Positions 1 through 28,831 of a stretch of 64,000 nucleotides of DNA are shown here, piece by piece. How positions within the stretch are numbered: the first letter of the stretch is position 1; every line of letters starts with the position of its first letter. The DNA is from Brachyhypopomus gauderio (lineage: Eukaryota; Chordata; Actinopteri; Gymnotiformes; Hypopomidae), in assembly GCF_052324685.1 (NCBI RefSeq), contig NC_135222.1:2557173-2621172 (forward strand), written 5' to 3'. The position numbers and the translations under genes were made by a program. Below the pieces are notes generated by a model that was given only the letters and a program-made list of their open reading frames with translations, ran no database searches and was not told where the DNA came from.

Positions 1-1484
1 CCCAAAAAATGCTGGATGATCTGCCATGTGTTTTCTTCTAAGGACGTGAGTAAAAAAACAAAAAAAAAACTTCCATCAGTAAAACTTTGTTCTTAAACTG
101 CCCGTGTTCAACTAGACGTTGTATGAAGACTATAACTGATTGATGGTTCCTGTCCATATGTGCTTTGGTCTGCTGTAGGCACAGGTTATAGCTCAGGCTA
201 TTGGCCAGGCATTTGGTGTTGCATATCAGCAGTTTTTACAAGCAAATGGAATTAAGGCCAGTGACATACGGCCAGGGGAGCACTGCCTCGGCTCAGAGGA
301 ACTGTATAATGGAGACCTGGTTCACTTCTCACGTTCTGAAAACATAAGAGAGGTAAAATTGCCTTTATATGAACAAAATATGAACTAGCTTGTCATCATG
401 GAATAATAAAATAGTACATTTTAGAAAGGTGTTTATGTCTAGCATTTCACATCAGTATAACAAAGAGAATGAGCCAAATTGCAACAGCTGTGTGTCAAAA
501 GAACTGACTTTTTCCCTCTCACTTTTCCTAAGGTTTGCATATCGAAGCAAGCTGGGGAGATCCTGGGTGTGGCGGTGGTGGAGTCTGGCTGGGGCTCCAT
601 CTTGCCTACGGTGGTAGTGGCCAACCTGCTGCATGGAGGTCCGGCGGAACGTTCCGGAGAGCTGAGCATTGGGGACCGCATCATGTCCGTAAACGGCACC
701 AGCCTGGTGGGACTGTCTATCTCTGCTTGCCATGACATTATCAGGGTAAGATGCTGTCAGAGAGTTCGGATCACAGCTGTTCTTGAAACGTCTTCTTGCA
801 TACAATTAAAGCAAGACGACCTCCAGTACTTGCAGATTCATCAAGGACAAACAGGATTGGAGTTTTAATCTTATAATTTATTTAAGCTCTTATTCATTTG
901 CAGCACTAGAGCGATCCCTGTATCTATAATAAAGAGAGTGATATTAGAATTACATTTTTTGCTTTATGTAACAGGACTTGAAGAACCAATCACAGGTCAA
1001 GCTCAGCATAGTCCACTGCCCTCCGGTCACCATGGCCATCATAAGACGACCTGACCCCAAATACCAGCTGGGCTTCAGTGTGGAAGATGGGATTGTACGT
1101 TACTGAATTGGTTAAGCTTATTAGAAAGTTATTAATTATAGCATAATGTATATGTGAAGCATTTGTAACTTAAACATTCTCATTAGATTTGCAGTCTTAT
1201 GCGAGGAGGTATTGCAGAAAGAGGTGGAATTCGGGTTGGCCATCGCATTATTGAGATCAATGGTCAGAGTGTAGTAGCAACACCCCATGACAAAATTATC
1301 CACCTCCTGTCCAGTGCTGTAGGAGAGGTGAGAGTTGGATCCAGCAAACCTAAATCTTTTTACTTTACAACCAACTTTGGCATTTTGATGATTTATTTTG
1401 CTTTGAAAATAGATTCATTTGAAGACGATGCCAACATCAACATATCGCCTTTTAACCGGACAAGAGCAACCCGTCTTCCTCTGA
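1..1484 (+). CDS. apba3: APBA/Mint family adaptor, 3' part (probable apba3), partial
   Basis: This is the C-terminal part of an X11/Mint adaptor, a family that binds the cytoplasmic tail of amyloid precursor protein through a PTB domain and other partners through two PDZ domains. Exons read: 1-45 (5' end outside the window), 179-352, 533-745, 975-1094, 1187-1327 and 1413-1484, all joining in phase 0 at GT-AG introns. The first two exons encode the end of the PTB domain (motif CHVFSSKD, then [14 protein letters not shown]). Exon 3 encodes PDZ1 ([26 protein letters not shown]). Exons 4-5 encode PDZ2 ([31 protein letters not shown]). The final exon gives the family tail ending [12 protein letters not shown] before TGA at 1482-1484. 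The choice of paralogue 3 rests on this tail and is less certain than the family. The N-terminal region and start codon lie outside the window. Confidence 0.85.
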
Positions 1485-2108
1485 AAGGGATGAGGTTCCA
1501 GAAAGAACCAGTAGAAGACTTCAGGAGAACCAGTAGAGGACTTCATCACTGGAAACATGACTCCATTTTAATGCCAATCAGACACAGAATCACAGTAAAT
1601 GATGAGTATCGTCACTGCACTTTTTCAGTATTTTGCAAATAGGTGCTGAAATCATGGAAATCCACTCCTGTCACTCTGAGGTATGATTACAGTAGAAATA
1701 CAGTTACACTGCAAGAATCTCACTAATTCATGAACTAAACCTTTACACAGTTCACAGAATGCACGTTTGTATTCCACTGTGCCTTCAAGAACCCAGATGA
1801 TGGAAACGTGTATAAACATGCTCAATTGACCACGCTCATGACCGCGATAATGACCACGCTCATGACAGCGCTCCACTCCACCAGCACTTCGCTCATATTT
1901 GAGTCATTCAGCCTTTTGCGCTGGACCAGTTCGAGTGACTTTGGTTATGTCAAGGCATCTGCTTTTAGCAATAGAATAGATATATTTTAATAGTTGCTAT
2001 GTTTGGATGTTTATTAAAAAAGATGTATTGGAAACACGGCACTTTGATTTGTTTGGTCATTTCATCCCAGCTGTAGGATGACAACCATTAATATTGCCGT
2101 CTGGTATC

Positions 2109-2254
2109 CTAAAGATCTGTTCTCCTGCAGTGATCCCTCCCTAAAGATCTGTTCTCCTGCAGTGATCCCTCCCTAAAGATCTGTTCTCCTGCAGTGATCC
2201 CTCCCTAAAGATCTGTTCTCCTGCAGTGATCCCTCCCTAAAGATCTGTTCTCTG
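2109..2254. repeat. 32-bp tandem repeat, about 4.6 copies
   Basis: The motif starting CTAAAGATCTGTTCTCCTGC recurs at 2109, 2141, 2173, 2205 and 2237, exactly 32 bp apart and almost identical between copies. Each copy contains a BglII-type AGATCT and a PstI-type CTGCAG palindrome. The near-identity suggests recent expansion. Confidence 0.9.
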
Positions 2255-2415
2255 TTCTCCACCACAACGTGGAATACATCCTAGGTGATCTACAAGCCTT
2301 TAAAATGGATTCTTTAAATGAAAATGCCAGGACTGTACAAACCTTGTCCCAGTTTGCCCATCCCTAATGGACCTGCAGTTTTTGTTATCTTTGTGTTGTG
2401 CTCTAGCTTTATATA

Positions 2416-2695
2416 CACTGCCTGGCCAAAAAAAAGTCGTCACCTGGATTTAACTAAGAACAGCTGTGTAGCCTTAAGAAAACCACTAATCAGTGAGGCT
2501 AACCAGAAAAAAGGCTTGAATTTACTATGGAGCATAAAGATTGGACTCTGGAGTAATGGAAGAAGGTCACGTGGTCTGATGAGTCCAGATTTACCATGTT
2601 CTGGAGTGATGGTCATCAGGGTAAGAATATACTGAATGACCAGGTTATTCCATCAGTGGATTTTGTCTTCCCTGATGATATGGGCATTTTCTTTT
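2416..2695 (+). mobile_element. Degenerate Tc1-like transposon fragment
   Basis: After a TA dinucleotide the sequence begins CACTGCCTGGCCAAAAAAAA, a typical Tc1-type terminus in fish. At about 2521-2625 it continues with a decayed transposase segment: translated pieces resemble the family block around 'TWSDESRF'. The characteristic Tc1 stretch GACCAGGTTATTCCATCAGT follows near 2640. Most of the element is missing and the reading frame is broken. The right boundary is approximate. Confidence 0.65.
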
Positions 2696-3871
2696 GGAAA
2701 ACATTTGGATTCTGTCAGCTTTAGGGTGTGTGTGCCTTTTTCACACACACACAGGTCTTTTTCTTTCAAAAATGTATTGTACAGCCCTGAGCCATGTATG
2801 CATTTACTCTGATTACAGACAGTTGTATTTTTAAATATCAATACATGTTAATTTAGCAAAATAAAAGTGTACCCTGTCACCAATATTTAAAGAAAGAAAT
2901 TATGGCATAAATAATCTTTCCACACTTCATTCACAGTGAACACTGGATCATGCACAAACGATCCCATCAAAGAAATTGTATTAGTTTGTGATAAAAAAAT
3001 ACTTTTAGAAATGAGGAGCAAAGAAAGACCTCTGAAATATGGACGTTTAATAAGAAATGAAACACTGTCAAATGTAATTTTGACACAGATGACTATTTCC
3101 ATGGTATCCTATCCATTCCTACTGTCAACACGTACCTGGCTGTCGTAAAGTGTCGCAGTTGTAAACATTAGCCTTGTGGGCGGGTTGTCGTAAAGCATGT
3201 CGTAAACATGAGCCTTGTGGGCGGGTTCAGCATGACAGGAGCGAAGATCATTGGCTAAAACTCGATGCAGTCGCGATGTTTTCACTGCACCCCCCATTTT
3301 GATATCTCTAGTTTCTGGAGTCGTTGGTAGAATATCAACCGTAACACCGTTAACACTGTTGGAAATATACAGTCGTCAAAAGAGAGTATTTTACAAGCAG
3401 CGTCACTTTGTTATGAGAGGAAGGTGAATGTGAAATACAGTATGTTAGCTGGTGCGTCTCCTCACTAAGCTGTTGTACAGGTGAACATCTACATGAGAGG
3501 GGAGATGTTACCGGGAGCTCACTGAAGGTTCATCCATTTATCTCTCCTGTTGATCCATTTAACATATAACGCATTGCATTTTATTAATAAGTTATCAGTC
3601 TAATTATGTGTTCTCTGTCTCTGTACAATTTTGAATGATTTTGGGATTTCGATAACTTCTTTCAAGCTCCTAGAAAATAATTAATTATACTAGGGTATTT
3701 TTGATGAGGATGTTCCCAAGGAGGTTTACAGGTAAAACGTTTTTACTTCGTTGTTCGTAGTTGCTCAGAGTTTGACATCATGGTCTTGAGAACTGACACT
3801 ATAATGATGTTTTAATCATAGCGATCATCCCATAATGAGTAAACTAGACTAGTAGGCTGGTGTGTCCCACC

Positions 3872-20946
<17,075 letters not shown>

Positions 20947-22038
20947 TCCAGCTATAACTCAGTGATGGGCTAGAAGAACCACACCTTTGTAGCCACACCA
21001 CTGCCGGTCATGTCTCCTTGATTTGTTTGGTGCCTTGTTAATCTTCCAAACTGAATGCTGTTTATTACCTTAAGATATAATTGACCATTCATGTGTCAGT
21101 CTTCACTGTACAGGTCTTCTGGCCTTTTATGTTTTGCTTGAATTTGAAACTTGAATCTTAATCAGTTATTTCCTTCAAGCTATATTGAAAGTATTGAGAA
21201 GAGGATCCCTCAGTCTGTAGGACTGTGTTATTTGCACTTTACAAATGTTTACCTTGAGCAATTTTATTTATTGATAACTGTTACATTATTTCATACTGGA
21301 GCTGTCAATAGCAGAAGGGCAAATACATTATATTTAAAAATACCTTTATGTTGAACCTTTTTAGATATTTCTCTTTTTATATATATCTTGTTTTTCTCTT
21401 TTTGCTTTACAACTGGTATAAGACCAGTAAATCTAATCACTGTCCTTTTTAAGCACTTTGGGAAATGATATATACTATAGAAGATGTAGTCTGGAAGTAC
21501 ACTTACAAATTAAGTTTGCTATAGATATTTATGAACCTAATAAAACATGTTAAACCTACAAGGGTACAGACGGTTTTTTAAATACATAGCCATGGTCAGA
21601 AGAGCCCTGAAGATCCATCCCTGATGTAAAGGATGGATGAAGTCCGCTCTGAGCCTATAGGTGAAGGCTATGGGTTTGACCCTGGCTGAGGCACGTGTAC
21701 CTGAGAGATACATCAGAGGTAGGAAGCACATGTAGGCAAGCGTAAAAGAGAGGGCGGTGTGAATTAGACTGTCTCTCAAATGTTCTGGTGGTCAGGGCAC
21801 ACAGTTGCCTCCAGGAAGACGAGGCTGGGTGTACATTTGTGTTAGAAATATACAGCACGGTTTCATTGACCTGCCACTGGAAATGTTAATATTCTCCCTG
21901 CTCTAGCCCAAACGAAAAGTTCATAAAGGTTGTTAATTAGCTGAGGAGTCGAATAAGGTGTACTGAGACCAGGGAAAACACTTCAACGTTAATATGTAAG
22001 GAAAAGGACATAGCATAAATGGACAGCTATTTAATATA
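20947..22038. other. abca7 3' UTR and downstream spacer
   Basis: AT-rich sequence follows the abca7 stop. An AATAAA at 21539-21544 (about 590 bases after the stop) is the best polyadenylation candidate. The stretch 21560-21860 is richer in GC and may be an old repeat, but I do not recognise it. No gene is seen. Confidence 0.5.
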
Positions 22039-23213
22039 CAGTCATGGCCAAAAGTTTTGAGAATGATACAAATATTAATTTTTACAAAGTCTACTGCTTA
22101 AGTGTTTATAATGGCAATTTGCATATACTCCAGAATGTTATAAAGAGTGATCAGCTTAACAGCAATTAATTGCAAAGTCAATATTTGCCTAGAAAATGAA
22201 CTTTATCCCCCAAAACACATTTCAACTTCATTGCAGCCCTGCCTTAAAAGGACCAGCTAACATTGTTTCAGTGATTGCTCCATTAACACAGGTGTGGGTG
22301 TTGATGAGGACAGGGCTGGAGATCAATCTGTCATGATTAAGTAAGAATGACACCACTGAACACTTTAAAAGGAGACTGGTGCTTGGCATCATTGTTTCTC
22401 TTCTGTTAACCATGGTTATCTCTAAAGAAACATGTGCTGTCATCATTGCACTGCACCAAAATGGCCTAACAGGGAAGAGTATCGCAGTTAGAAAGATTGC
22501 ACCTCAGTCAACAATCTATCGCATCATCAAGAATTTCAAGGAGAGAGGTTCCATTGTTGCCAAAAAAGCTCCAGGGCACCCAAGAAAGACCAGCAAGCGC
22601 CAGGACCGTCCCTTAAAAGTGTTTCAGCTGCGGGACAGACTGATATTTTGCAAAAGGTACAGGGAGTGGACTGCTGAGGACTGGGGTAAAGTAATTTTCT
22701 CTGATGAATCCCCTTTCCGATTGTTTGGGACATCTGGAAAACAACTAGTTCAGAGAAGACGAGGTGAGCGCTACCACCAGTCTTGTCTCATGCCAACTGT
22801 AAAGCATCCTGAAACCATTCATGTGTGGGGTTGCTTCTCAGCCAAGGGAATCGGCTCTCACAGTCTTGCTTAAAAACACAGCCATGAATAAAGAATGGTA
22901 CCAGAATGTCCACATTCTGACAAAATGCAAGCATTGATTGTGCAAGAATGGACTGCTATCAGTCAGGATTTGGTCCAGAAGTTGATTGAGAGCCACGGAG
23001 AATTGCAGAGGTCCTGAAGAAGGGTCAACACTGCAAATATTGACTTGCTGCATTAACTCATTCTAACTGTCAATAAAAGCTTTTGTTACTCATAATATGA
23101 TCACAGTTATATTTCTGTACATGATAAAAACATCTGACAAACACACATAAAAACCAGAGGGCAGCAGATCATGTGAAAATATATTTGTCATTCTCAACTT
23201 TTGGCCATGACTG
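22039..23213 (+). mobile_element. Tc1-like transposon copy A, internally deleted
   Basis: The element is flanked by TA dinucleotides (22037-22038 and 23214-23215). It has terminal inverted repeats: left CAGTCATGGCCAAAAGTTTT, right complement CAGTCATGGCCAAAAGTTGA. Inside is a Tc1-type transposase remnant at about 22409-23043. It has an N-terminal helix-turn-helix region (MVISKETCAVIIALHQNGLT, IYRIIKNFKERGS), then the first catalytic aspartate region (FSDESPFRLFG) and HVWGCFSAKGIGS. Two internal deletions, after about 22620 and at about 22909, remove the central DNA-binding part and the later catalytic residues. It is therefore non-autonomous. A second copy of this family starts at 61915. Confidence 0.9.
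22409..23043 (+). pseudogene. Tc1-type transposase pseudogene (copy A)
   Basis: The reading frame opens within the MVISKE block and stays open to a stop at 22871-22873, but internal deletions fuse the DNA-binding part to the DDE core. Sequence coding for the last conserved part (DKMQALIVQEWTAISQDLVQ in copy B) survives after the deletion at about 22909, in another frame. The second and third acidic catalytic residues are lost. It cannot encode an active enzyme. Confidence 0.8.
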
Positions 23214-23935
23214 TAGCATACATTTTTTCCATCCATAATTTTCAATAATTTCTGTCCTATATACGATTGAATGGATATCGGGACTGGAGCAGAATGTCTC
23301 TGTTTTAATTACTTTGTAGCTCCCTCACAGAACGAGTATAATTACTTTGCAATTTTTGCTGTCATCATGATGGTCACGCTGACCTTGTCAGTACTGCAGT
23401 AGGGTAGTGGTGTAATCAGAGAGGTGTAATCAGATTTAAAGTAATATTTCATAATATTGTTTGGGGTGTACTGGCTTTTTCTTTTGTAGTAGACATTTTT
23501 AATGTTCTATTAAAGCATACTAAATGTAAAATGAAATATAAAATGTTTCTAAAATATTAAATGCTTTTGAATACACAATGATTATTTTTCAATTTCAAGT
23601 ATATATAATCGAAATGTGTCTGCAATCAATGTGCCTTCAAAGCAAATGGCAAAACATTTTAGCTAACAGAAGCAGGAAGACTACATTTATATATTTAGGT
23701 AAATATTTTATTTATAATATAACCCTATAAACTAAGTTATGTCACTTCGTTAGTAAAGAGGTGAGGTTAACTGGCCTGTTCCCCGAGTGTTAGCTAACAG
23801 CAGCTAACGTCTAGTCTTCGCAGCAGCTAGCTGTCTGGTTTCATGAGCTAAAATTAGTTTAGCTTCATTTCCACAGGACTTGTAGTATTTATTTATACAG
23901 CTTCATTCTCACAGGTCTTTCTCGACGGTTGAGAC
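23214..23935. other. Spacer and probable r3hdm4 promoter
   Basis: AT-rich sequence without coding potential. The last about 180 bases before the r3hdm4 start become less AT-rich, with several GCTAGC/GCTAAC motifs. I see no TATA box at the expected place. The 5' UTR limits are not determinable. Confidence 0.4.
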
Positions 23936-25117
23936 ATGGTTGTTGTTAATAACAGTGAAGATCAAGACACACTGTGAGTATCTTTATGGTTCGCTGTCAT
24001 AACATTGATGAGCTTTAAGGCTAGCTGGCTATCTTAACTAGACTCAGAGTAGCTCGGTTTTATTCGGTATATCCCACAGTGGAGAGCTAGCTGCTCGTTA
24101 TTGTGAAGGTGCAGGTCCACTGAAGGTGGAGTAAGAGATGTGGGGAGACGTGTCCTTCACCGAGATAAAGACGCTCAGCTGGCCGCGTCCACTCGACTCT
24201 TCGGTCGGATTAGTTAGTAATAAATGACCAGTAATATATATTCGCTCGTTAGGTCGGGTTACATTGGGCTAAGAGACAGACAAGCGTCTGGGGTTTTGCT
24301 CTTAGCAGAGACGCTAACGTTAGCCACCTAGATGATTATCAGATCTCTTACAGATCTGAACAACAAAGGGATATTGGACTCAAATCTGTGTTTCTAACTC
24401 ATCTATCAGACACCAGAACCTTCACCGCTGGTGTGCTGAGACCTTGACACGAGTAACATTACTAGTTGGCTGCAATACTCCTAATACCGGAAGCCTTTGT
24501 CTGTCAATGCCTCGATTAAACTATAATTCGCAAATCTAAAGGTGTTATCATTTATAAATCTACATATCAGAGACAGAAGTCAGATTTACACCATGTCCGT
24601 CCACGGTTCTGTCCAACAGCTGCACAGCAGGTTAGTGATCTAGTTTTAACCCCAACTGCGGAATCTGCCCGGTTACACAGTCGCACGTACATGAACGTAA
24701 AATTAATTCTAGTTTAGGATTAGGACAAGTATGTTTAAGTCCTCACAAGCTGCATTTCTGGGCTATTGGATTTACCACCGACTCAGTGTTTGCTAGTAAA
24801 TGTAACTGCCCTCATTTTTTTTATCACAGCTGCTTGTTGGAGTGAAAGAAAATCGATCTGCGGCAAATATGAGTCCTTAATGCTAGCAGGTCATCTTTTG
24901 ATTGATGGACGTGTGCTTCTGTCTTTAGCCTGAGCGAAGGGCGATGCTCCTCGCTGCCTAACTCTCCTGCTAAACGAGTCTCTCCAGCAAAAAAGAAACA
25001 GTTCTTTATCAGCCAGGCCATACGTAATTCTGACCTCACGCCCAAGGCTAAGGGCAAAAAAAGTCAGAGAAGACAAGAGAATAGTAAGTACTTCATCCTG
25101 ACATTGGGAAAAGTCTT

Positions 25118-25157
<40 letters not shown>

Positions 25158-26680
25158 GCAGAATTCCACACTTTCTTGATTAAATTCTTGCTTGATTCAT
25201 ACCAGCAGATGCTTACTTGATTAATCATAGCTTCTTTCATTAATGTTTTAAGTTATTAACCTTTGGAAAGTTACTAAACATGTTACCGGTCTTAAGGTTC
25301 CTCTCTCATCTAATAATGTAATTGTAAAATAGCACGCTATTTGGATAATCTCCTGGAGCGGGATGAGTGCTCTAAAGATGAGACAGAGACATGTGAGACT
25401 GCCTCACCTACTGTGTTCACTGAAGCTTGCACCAATGGGAGCTATGTGGAGGTACAGCCTGTTCAGGTGATTCAGGTTATTTTCTTTTAAAGAAGAATTT
25501 TTAAATAGACTTTACCCATTTTTCTTAGTATTGGAGTGACTTCATGAACCGCTCAGGAGAAGAGCAGGAGAAACTTCTGGCCCTCCTAGAGGAGGAGGCA
25601 CAAAGGAGCAACTCCAGCAAGGTCTCCAAAGACCAGAGAGAGTGTGAGGAAGCAGTCTGTCTTTACTGGCATGAACGTGCCTACGCCAATGATATCATTC
25701 TCAATCTCTTATTGTGTTAAGATCTCCGTTCATCAGATATGCATGCTGATGTTGTGCAGTTATGATGATGGTCTCTAATAGTTTCTCCTTCATCAGTGAA
25801 TCCTGCCTACAGCGCTCAGGAATGCTTCCAAAGAATCGATCGAAGGTTGCGTGTGACATTGAAACGCAGGCACATTCCTATAGTGAGCCCTGTTTTGCTG
25901 TCTAATAGACTATTTATTTATTTATAATACTATGGATTTGGACCCATAGTATTGTTAACCTTGTAAATCCTGTAAAGCGCTTTGTGACAACATATGTTGT
26001 GAAAAGCGCTATACAAATATATTTGATTTGATTTGATTCATCAATATGCAGCCATTCCTCGCTAATAACCTGTCCTCTGGAAGGGGACACTGTCCACACT
26101 AATAACCTGTCCTCTGGAAGGGGACACTGTCCACACTAATAACCTGTCCTCTGGCAGGGGACACTGTCCACACTAATAACCTGTCCTCTGGCAGGGGACA
26201 CTGCAGCTTTTGGAGACCAACTTGCTGACGTTCTTTGAAGCCCAGCCACACTCCATCTACATCACCAACCTTGGCAGCAGGTGCGTTTGCCAGAGTATAG
26301 AAACAGACAGGCATGTATAAGTATGCCAAAACGTGTCCAGTCTGTAGGTGAACATGTTTGGTTGTGTTCATGCCCACCAGTTTTGAGAGGCTGTTGCTTC
26401 ATGCTATCTGCCAATATATGGACCTTGTCTCAGCCAGTAAGTAGATCAATCAGTAATTATAGCAGCAGTATTTAGAAGTTTGTCTTAATTAGCATTCTTC
26501 AGTTCCCTTTCATGATGATTCTGTGCTTTTTTTATGGACTTGGTATTTCATAGCATGAACATTAATATCCTTGCAGGTTCTGACTGTAACGGTGCTCGAC
26601 AGACAAAGGTCGTCAACAAGCAGGACGAGTTCCTCGCCCCGTGCCCACTGCTCTCCGCGTATTTGGAACAGTCCAGCTAA
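23936..26680 (+). CDS. r3hdm4: R3H domain-containing protein 4, complete
   Basis: Eight coding exons: 23936-23973, 24929-25083, 25333-25451, 25529-25643, 25797-25882, 26195-26280, 26381-26436, 26577-26680. They total 759 nt, 252 residues, close to the 268 of human R3HDM4. Conserved blocks are KKKQFFISQAIRNSDLTPKA (exon 2), FTEACTNGSYVEV (exon 3), WSDFMNRSGEEQEKLL (exon 4), AYSAQECFQRIDRRLR (exon 5) and the C-terminus FLAPCPLLSAYLEQSS. The R3H signature R-x3-H appears as FERLLLHAICQYMDL in exon 7; R3H modules bind single-stranded nucleic acids. The cellular role of R3HDM4 is poorly known. AATAAA at 27257-27262 is a plausible polyadenylation signal. The sequence around the exon 6 acceptor is tandemly repeated. 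Confidence 0.92.
25119..25153. repeat. TA microsatellite in r3hdm4 intron 2
   Basis: An uninterrupted AT dinucleotide run of about 30 bases, shortly after the exon 2 donor. Confidence 0.85.
25950..26040 (+). repeat. LINE2/SINE-type 3' tail in r3hdm4 intron 5
   Basis: Contains TGTAAAGCGCTTTGTGACAA and TGTGAAAAGCGCTATACAAA, then a TTTGATTTGATT tail: the classic conserved 3' end of fish LINE2-derived elements. The same tail type occurs in abca7 at 7780-7838. Only the 3' end is present. Confidence 0.7.
26062..26209 (+). repeat. 37-bp repeat spanning the r3hdm4 exon 6 acceptor, 4 copies
   Basis: The unit starting CTAATAACCTGTCCTCTGG recurs at 26062, 26099, 26136 and 26173. It includes the intron end and the first exon bases (GGCAG|GGGACACTG). 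The last copy holds the acceptor used in the model (AG at 26193-26194). The third copy has the same GGCAG, while the first two read GGAAG, which still contains AG. Each unit also carries CTAAT, a plausible branch site, so whole acceptors appear to have been duplicated. Confidence 0.92.
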
Positions 26681-28399
26681 CTGCCACCTTCAACTGGCCA
26701 GTATGAACTTGAGAAGCAGCTTAAAATGACCAGGTTTATAAGCCTGGTGATGGCTTGTTAGAAAGGCTTAGTTTAAGAGAATGGGCCACCATGTTTTTTT
26801 TAAATACTCATGCACTTGCTACCTAAATGGTCAGTTGCTGGAACTGTAGTCAGTGGATGTAGTATTTGTACTAGTTTTTTTTTTTTTTAAGTGTTTCATA
26901 CGATGAAATTTGTTTTTGATAAAACAAAGAACTACAGTCTACACTCAGATACTGCCTTGTACAAGTACTGTTTTGTCATAAAGGGCTTTTATAGGTGCTA
27001 TCAGTGAATTTGCCTTTACTGGGTCTTACAATTAAATCAAAATATGTTTCATAAATAAATAAATTTATGATATCGATTTGAAATGTATCATGCAACTAAA
27101 AGTGATACTGAGTTTTGGTCTGGTAGTCTTTGTCTCCATTGTTCAGGTACAAATATAAAGCTTGTACATTTTGCCTCACAGTTTTTAGTTCTGTAATATG
27201 TATGAACTGAGATGGATTGCAGACTTAAAGTCTGTATTTTGTGAATCTGTTGCATGAATAAAACTGTTTAGCTGATGCAAAGAAGTGTTAGCAAATATTA
27301 TACTGATAGCATCTTTAAGTGTCTTTTTCCAAAGCAGTTTCAAAACTTTCTCCACTGCTGTTTACAGTTTTCACAAGACCACAATGGTGTTCAGACTATT
27401 TATGATGTTCAGGATTATTTGATCAGTTAAAGTGCTAGTTTAGGCTTTGTCTAGGGTTCCCAAAGTGGAAGATAAACAAACCATTGTCATTAACCGTATT
27501 TTGGATTTGAAGAGATCCTGATGGTTAAACTCTGAAGGCATAAAAGAAATACCCATTGTATGACTACATTTTATCAGTAGTAGCAGTTTTATCATGTTGC
27601 CTCATACAGCATCACATTGTAATGTTGGATACAAAGTGTATACATTTTAGCAAAATGTTACCAAAACGGCTTTTTTTGTGATTGTATAATGATGATTTTG
27701 TGAACTTATGATGAAGCTCATATGTGCTAATTTCAGTACTAATAATGACAGATGTCAAATAGGTGATGTGCTACTTTGAGTAGGTTTAAAATGTAGGCAT
27801 GTTACAGGATTGAACCTAGTTATGATCGTCTTCTCTGCGAGGCCTGTATCATCAGAGGGCTTGTAATCTCCCCCCCCCGTAGTGTTCTCATCTATGTTGA
27901 CCATGACCATGATGGGTCATGTACCATCTAAAGGTCCCACTAGGCCTTACAGATGAATGCCAATTTGTCAGTGAACTGCCTTTTTGTATTATATATTTAT
28001 AAATCAGCACTTATGATTACATCTGGACCAGCTTGACCAGTCAGTGGTTGCAAACCAAAGTGCAAACATTTGTGTGTGTGTGGGGGGGGTAACTTATTTT
28101 CTCAGGCATTCACCTTTATGAATGTTGATTTACACACACATTCAACACATTTGCATTCATGTAAAGCCAAGACTGATATGTTTTGTTGGGGTCTGAGAAT
28201 AAGGCTATTTGGTATCACATTTAATTTAAAAATCATTTTAATGAACATTGTATAAAATGGATGCAAGCCATGAGTGTGCTGTGTATGTACTTAGAATTTA
28301 ATAAATAGTCAAATAAGTATTGACTTAAATGTGTGGTTCTGACTTTACACTGTCATTTACTAGCTATGTAATGATCATTTGATCGGTTGAAACACAAAA

Positions 28400-28652
28400 A
28401 GTGAAGGTTCTCTAGACCATCTGAACTGGGGGTACCAGACTGGGACCAGTATGTTTGGGGGGGGGGGGGGGGGGGTGACTTAACCCCCATAAAAAGGTAG
28501 CTAGAAAGGTCTGAATACTCGCTAAATGTAGCGACAAAATCGATTAGTTGCCGCTTTATTGCCATGCACAAAAATGATGTCTCTCGCCACGCCTCATTTA
28601 GGGGGGCAAGGATGTTGTGACGGGCACTGCCCCCTACTAGAACCGCCACTGC
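28400..28652 (-). mobile_element. Possible hAT-type element remnant
   Basis: Read on the - strand, the right end begins CAGTGGCGGTTCTAGTAGGG, which resembles a recurrent terminal sequence of hAT-type elements in fish. The interior has a G/C homopolymer run and no coding sequence. I could not find a matching left terminus or target duplication, so the limits are uncertain. Confidence 0.4.
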
Positions 28653-28688
28653 TGTTCACATATGAGATATCGTCGGATGGGGTTTTCA

Positions 28689-28695
28689 TATAAAA
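28689..28695 (+). promoter_or_regulatory. kiss1r: Probable TATA box of kiss1r
   Basis: TATAAAA lies 137 bases upstream of the ATG at 28832. With a usual 25-30 base offset, transcription would start near 28720, giving a 5' UTR of about 110 bases. An 8-bp palindrome CTACGTAG follows at about 28699. No initiator element could be confirmed. Confidence 0.5.
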
Positions 28696-28831
28696 GCCCT
28701 ACGTAGCAAGGAAAGGAGAGACGCTAAATTGTATCATCAGACAGAGAGATGGCGATAAAGCCTCCTCCACTTTCTTCACTGCGATATTAGCCTTCTGCTT
28801 TAAAAGAAAATCTAACTGAATCTAACTTAAG

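Larger units (their letters stand above)
1485..3871. other. Intergenic region between apba3 and abca7
   Basis: No protein gene is visible here. It contains the apba3 3' UTR (end not determined), a 32-bp tandem repeat at 2109-2254, a Tc1-like transposon remnant at about 2416-2695, and a two-copy direct repeat about 41 bp apart (starting 3161 and 3202, core AGCCTTGTGGGCGGGTT). The last few hundred bases before 3872 should hold the abca7 promoter and 5' UTR. I see no clear TATA box and cannot place the transcription start. Confidence 0.6.
26681..28831. other. r3hdm4 3' UTR, spacer and kiss1r promoter region
   Basis: AT-rich DNA without a gene. It holds the probable r3hdm4 3' UTR (to about 27280), a G-run at about 28457-28475, a possible DNA-transposon remnant at 28400-28652 and a TATA box for the receptor gene at 28689-28695. 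Confidence 0.5.

Noticed and set aside
22379-22873. A host helix-turn-helix gene
   Set aside because: Inverted repeats, TA target sites and internal deletions show it is a transposase remnant.
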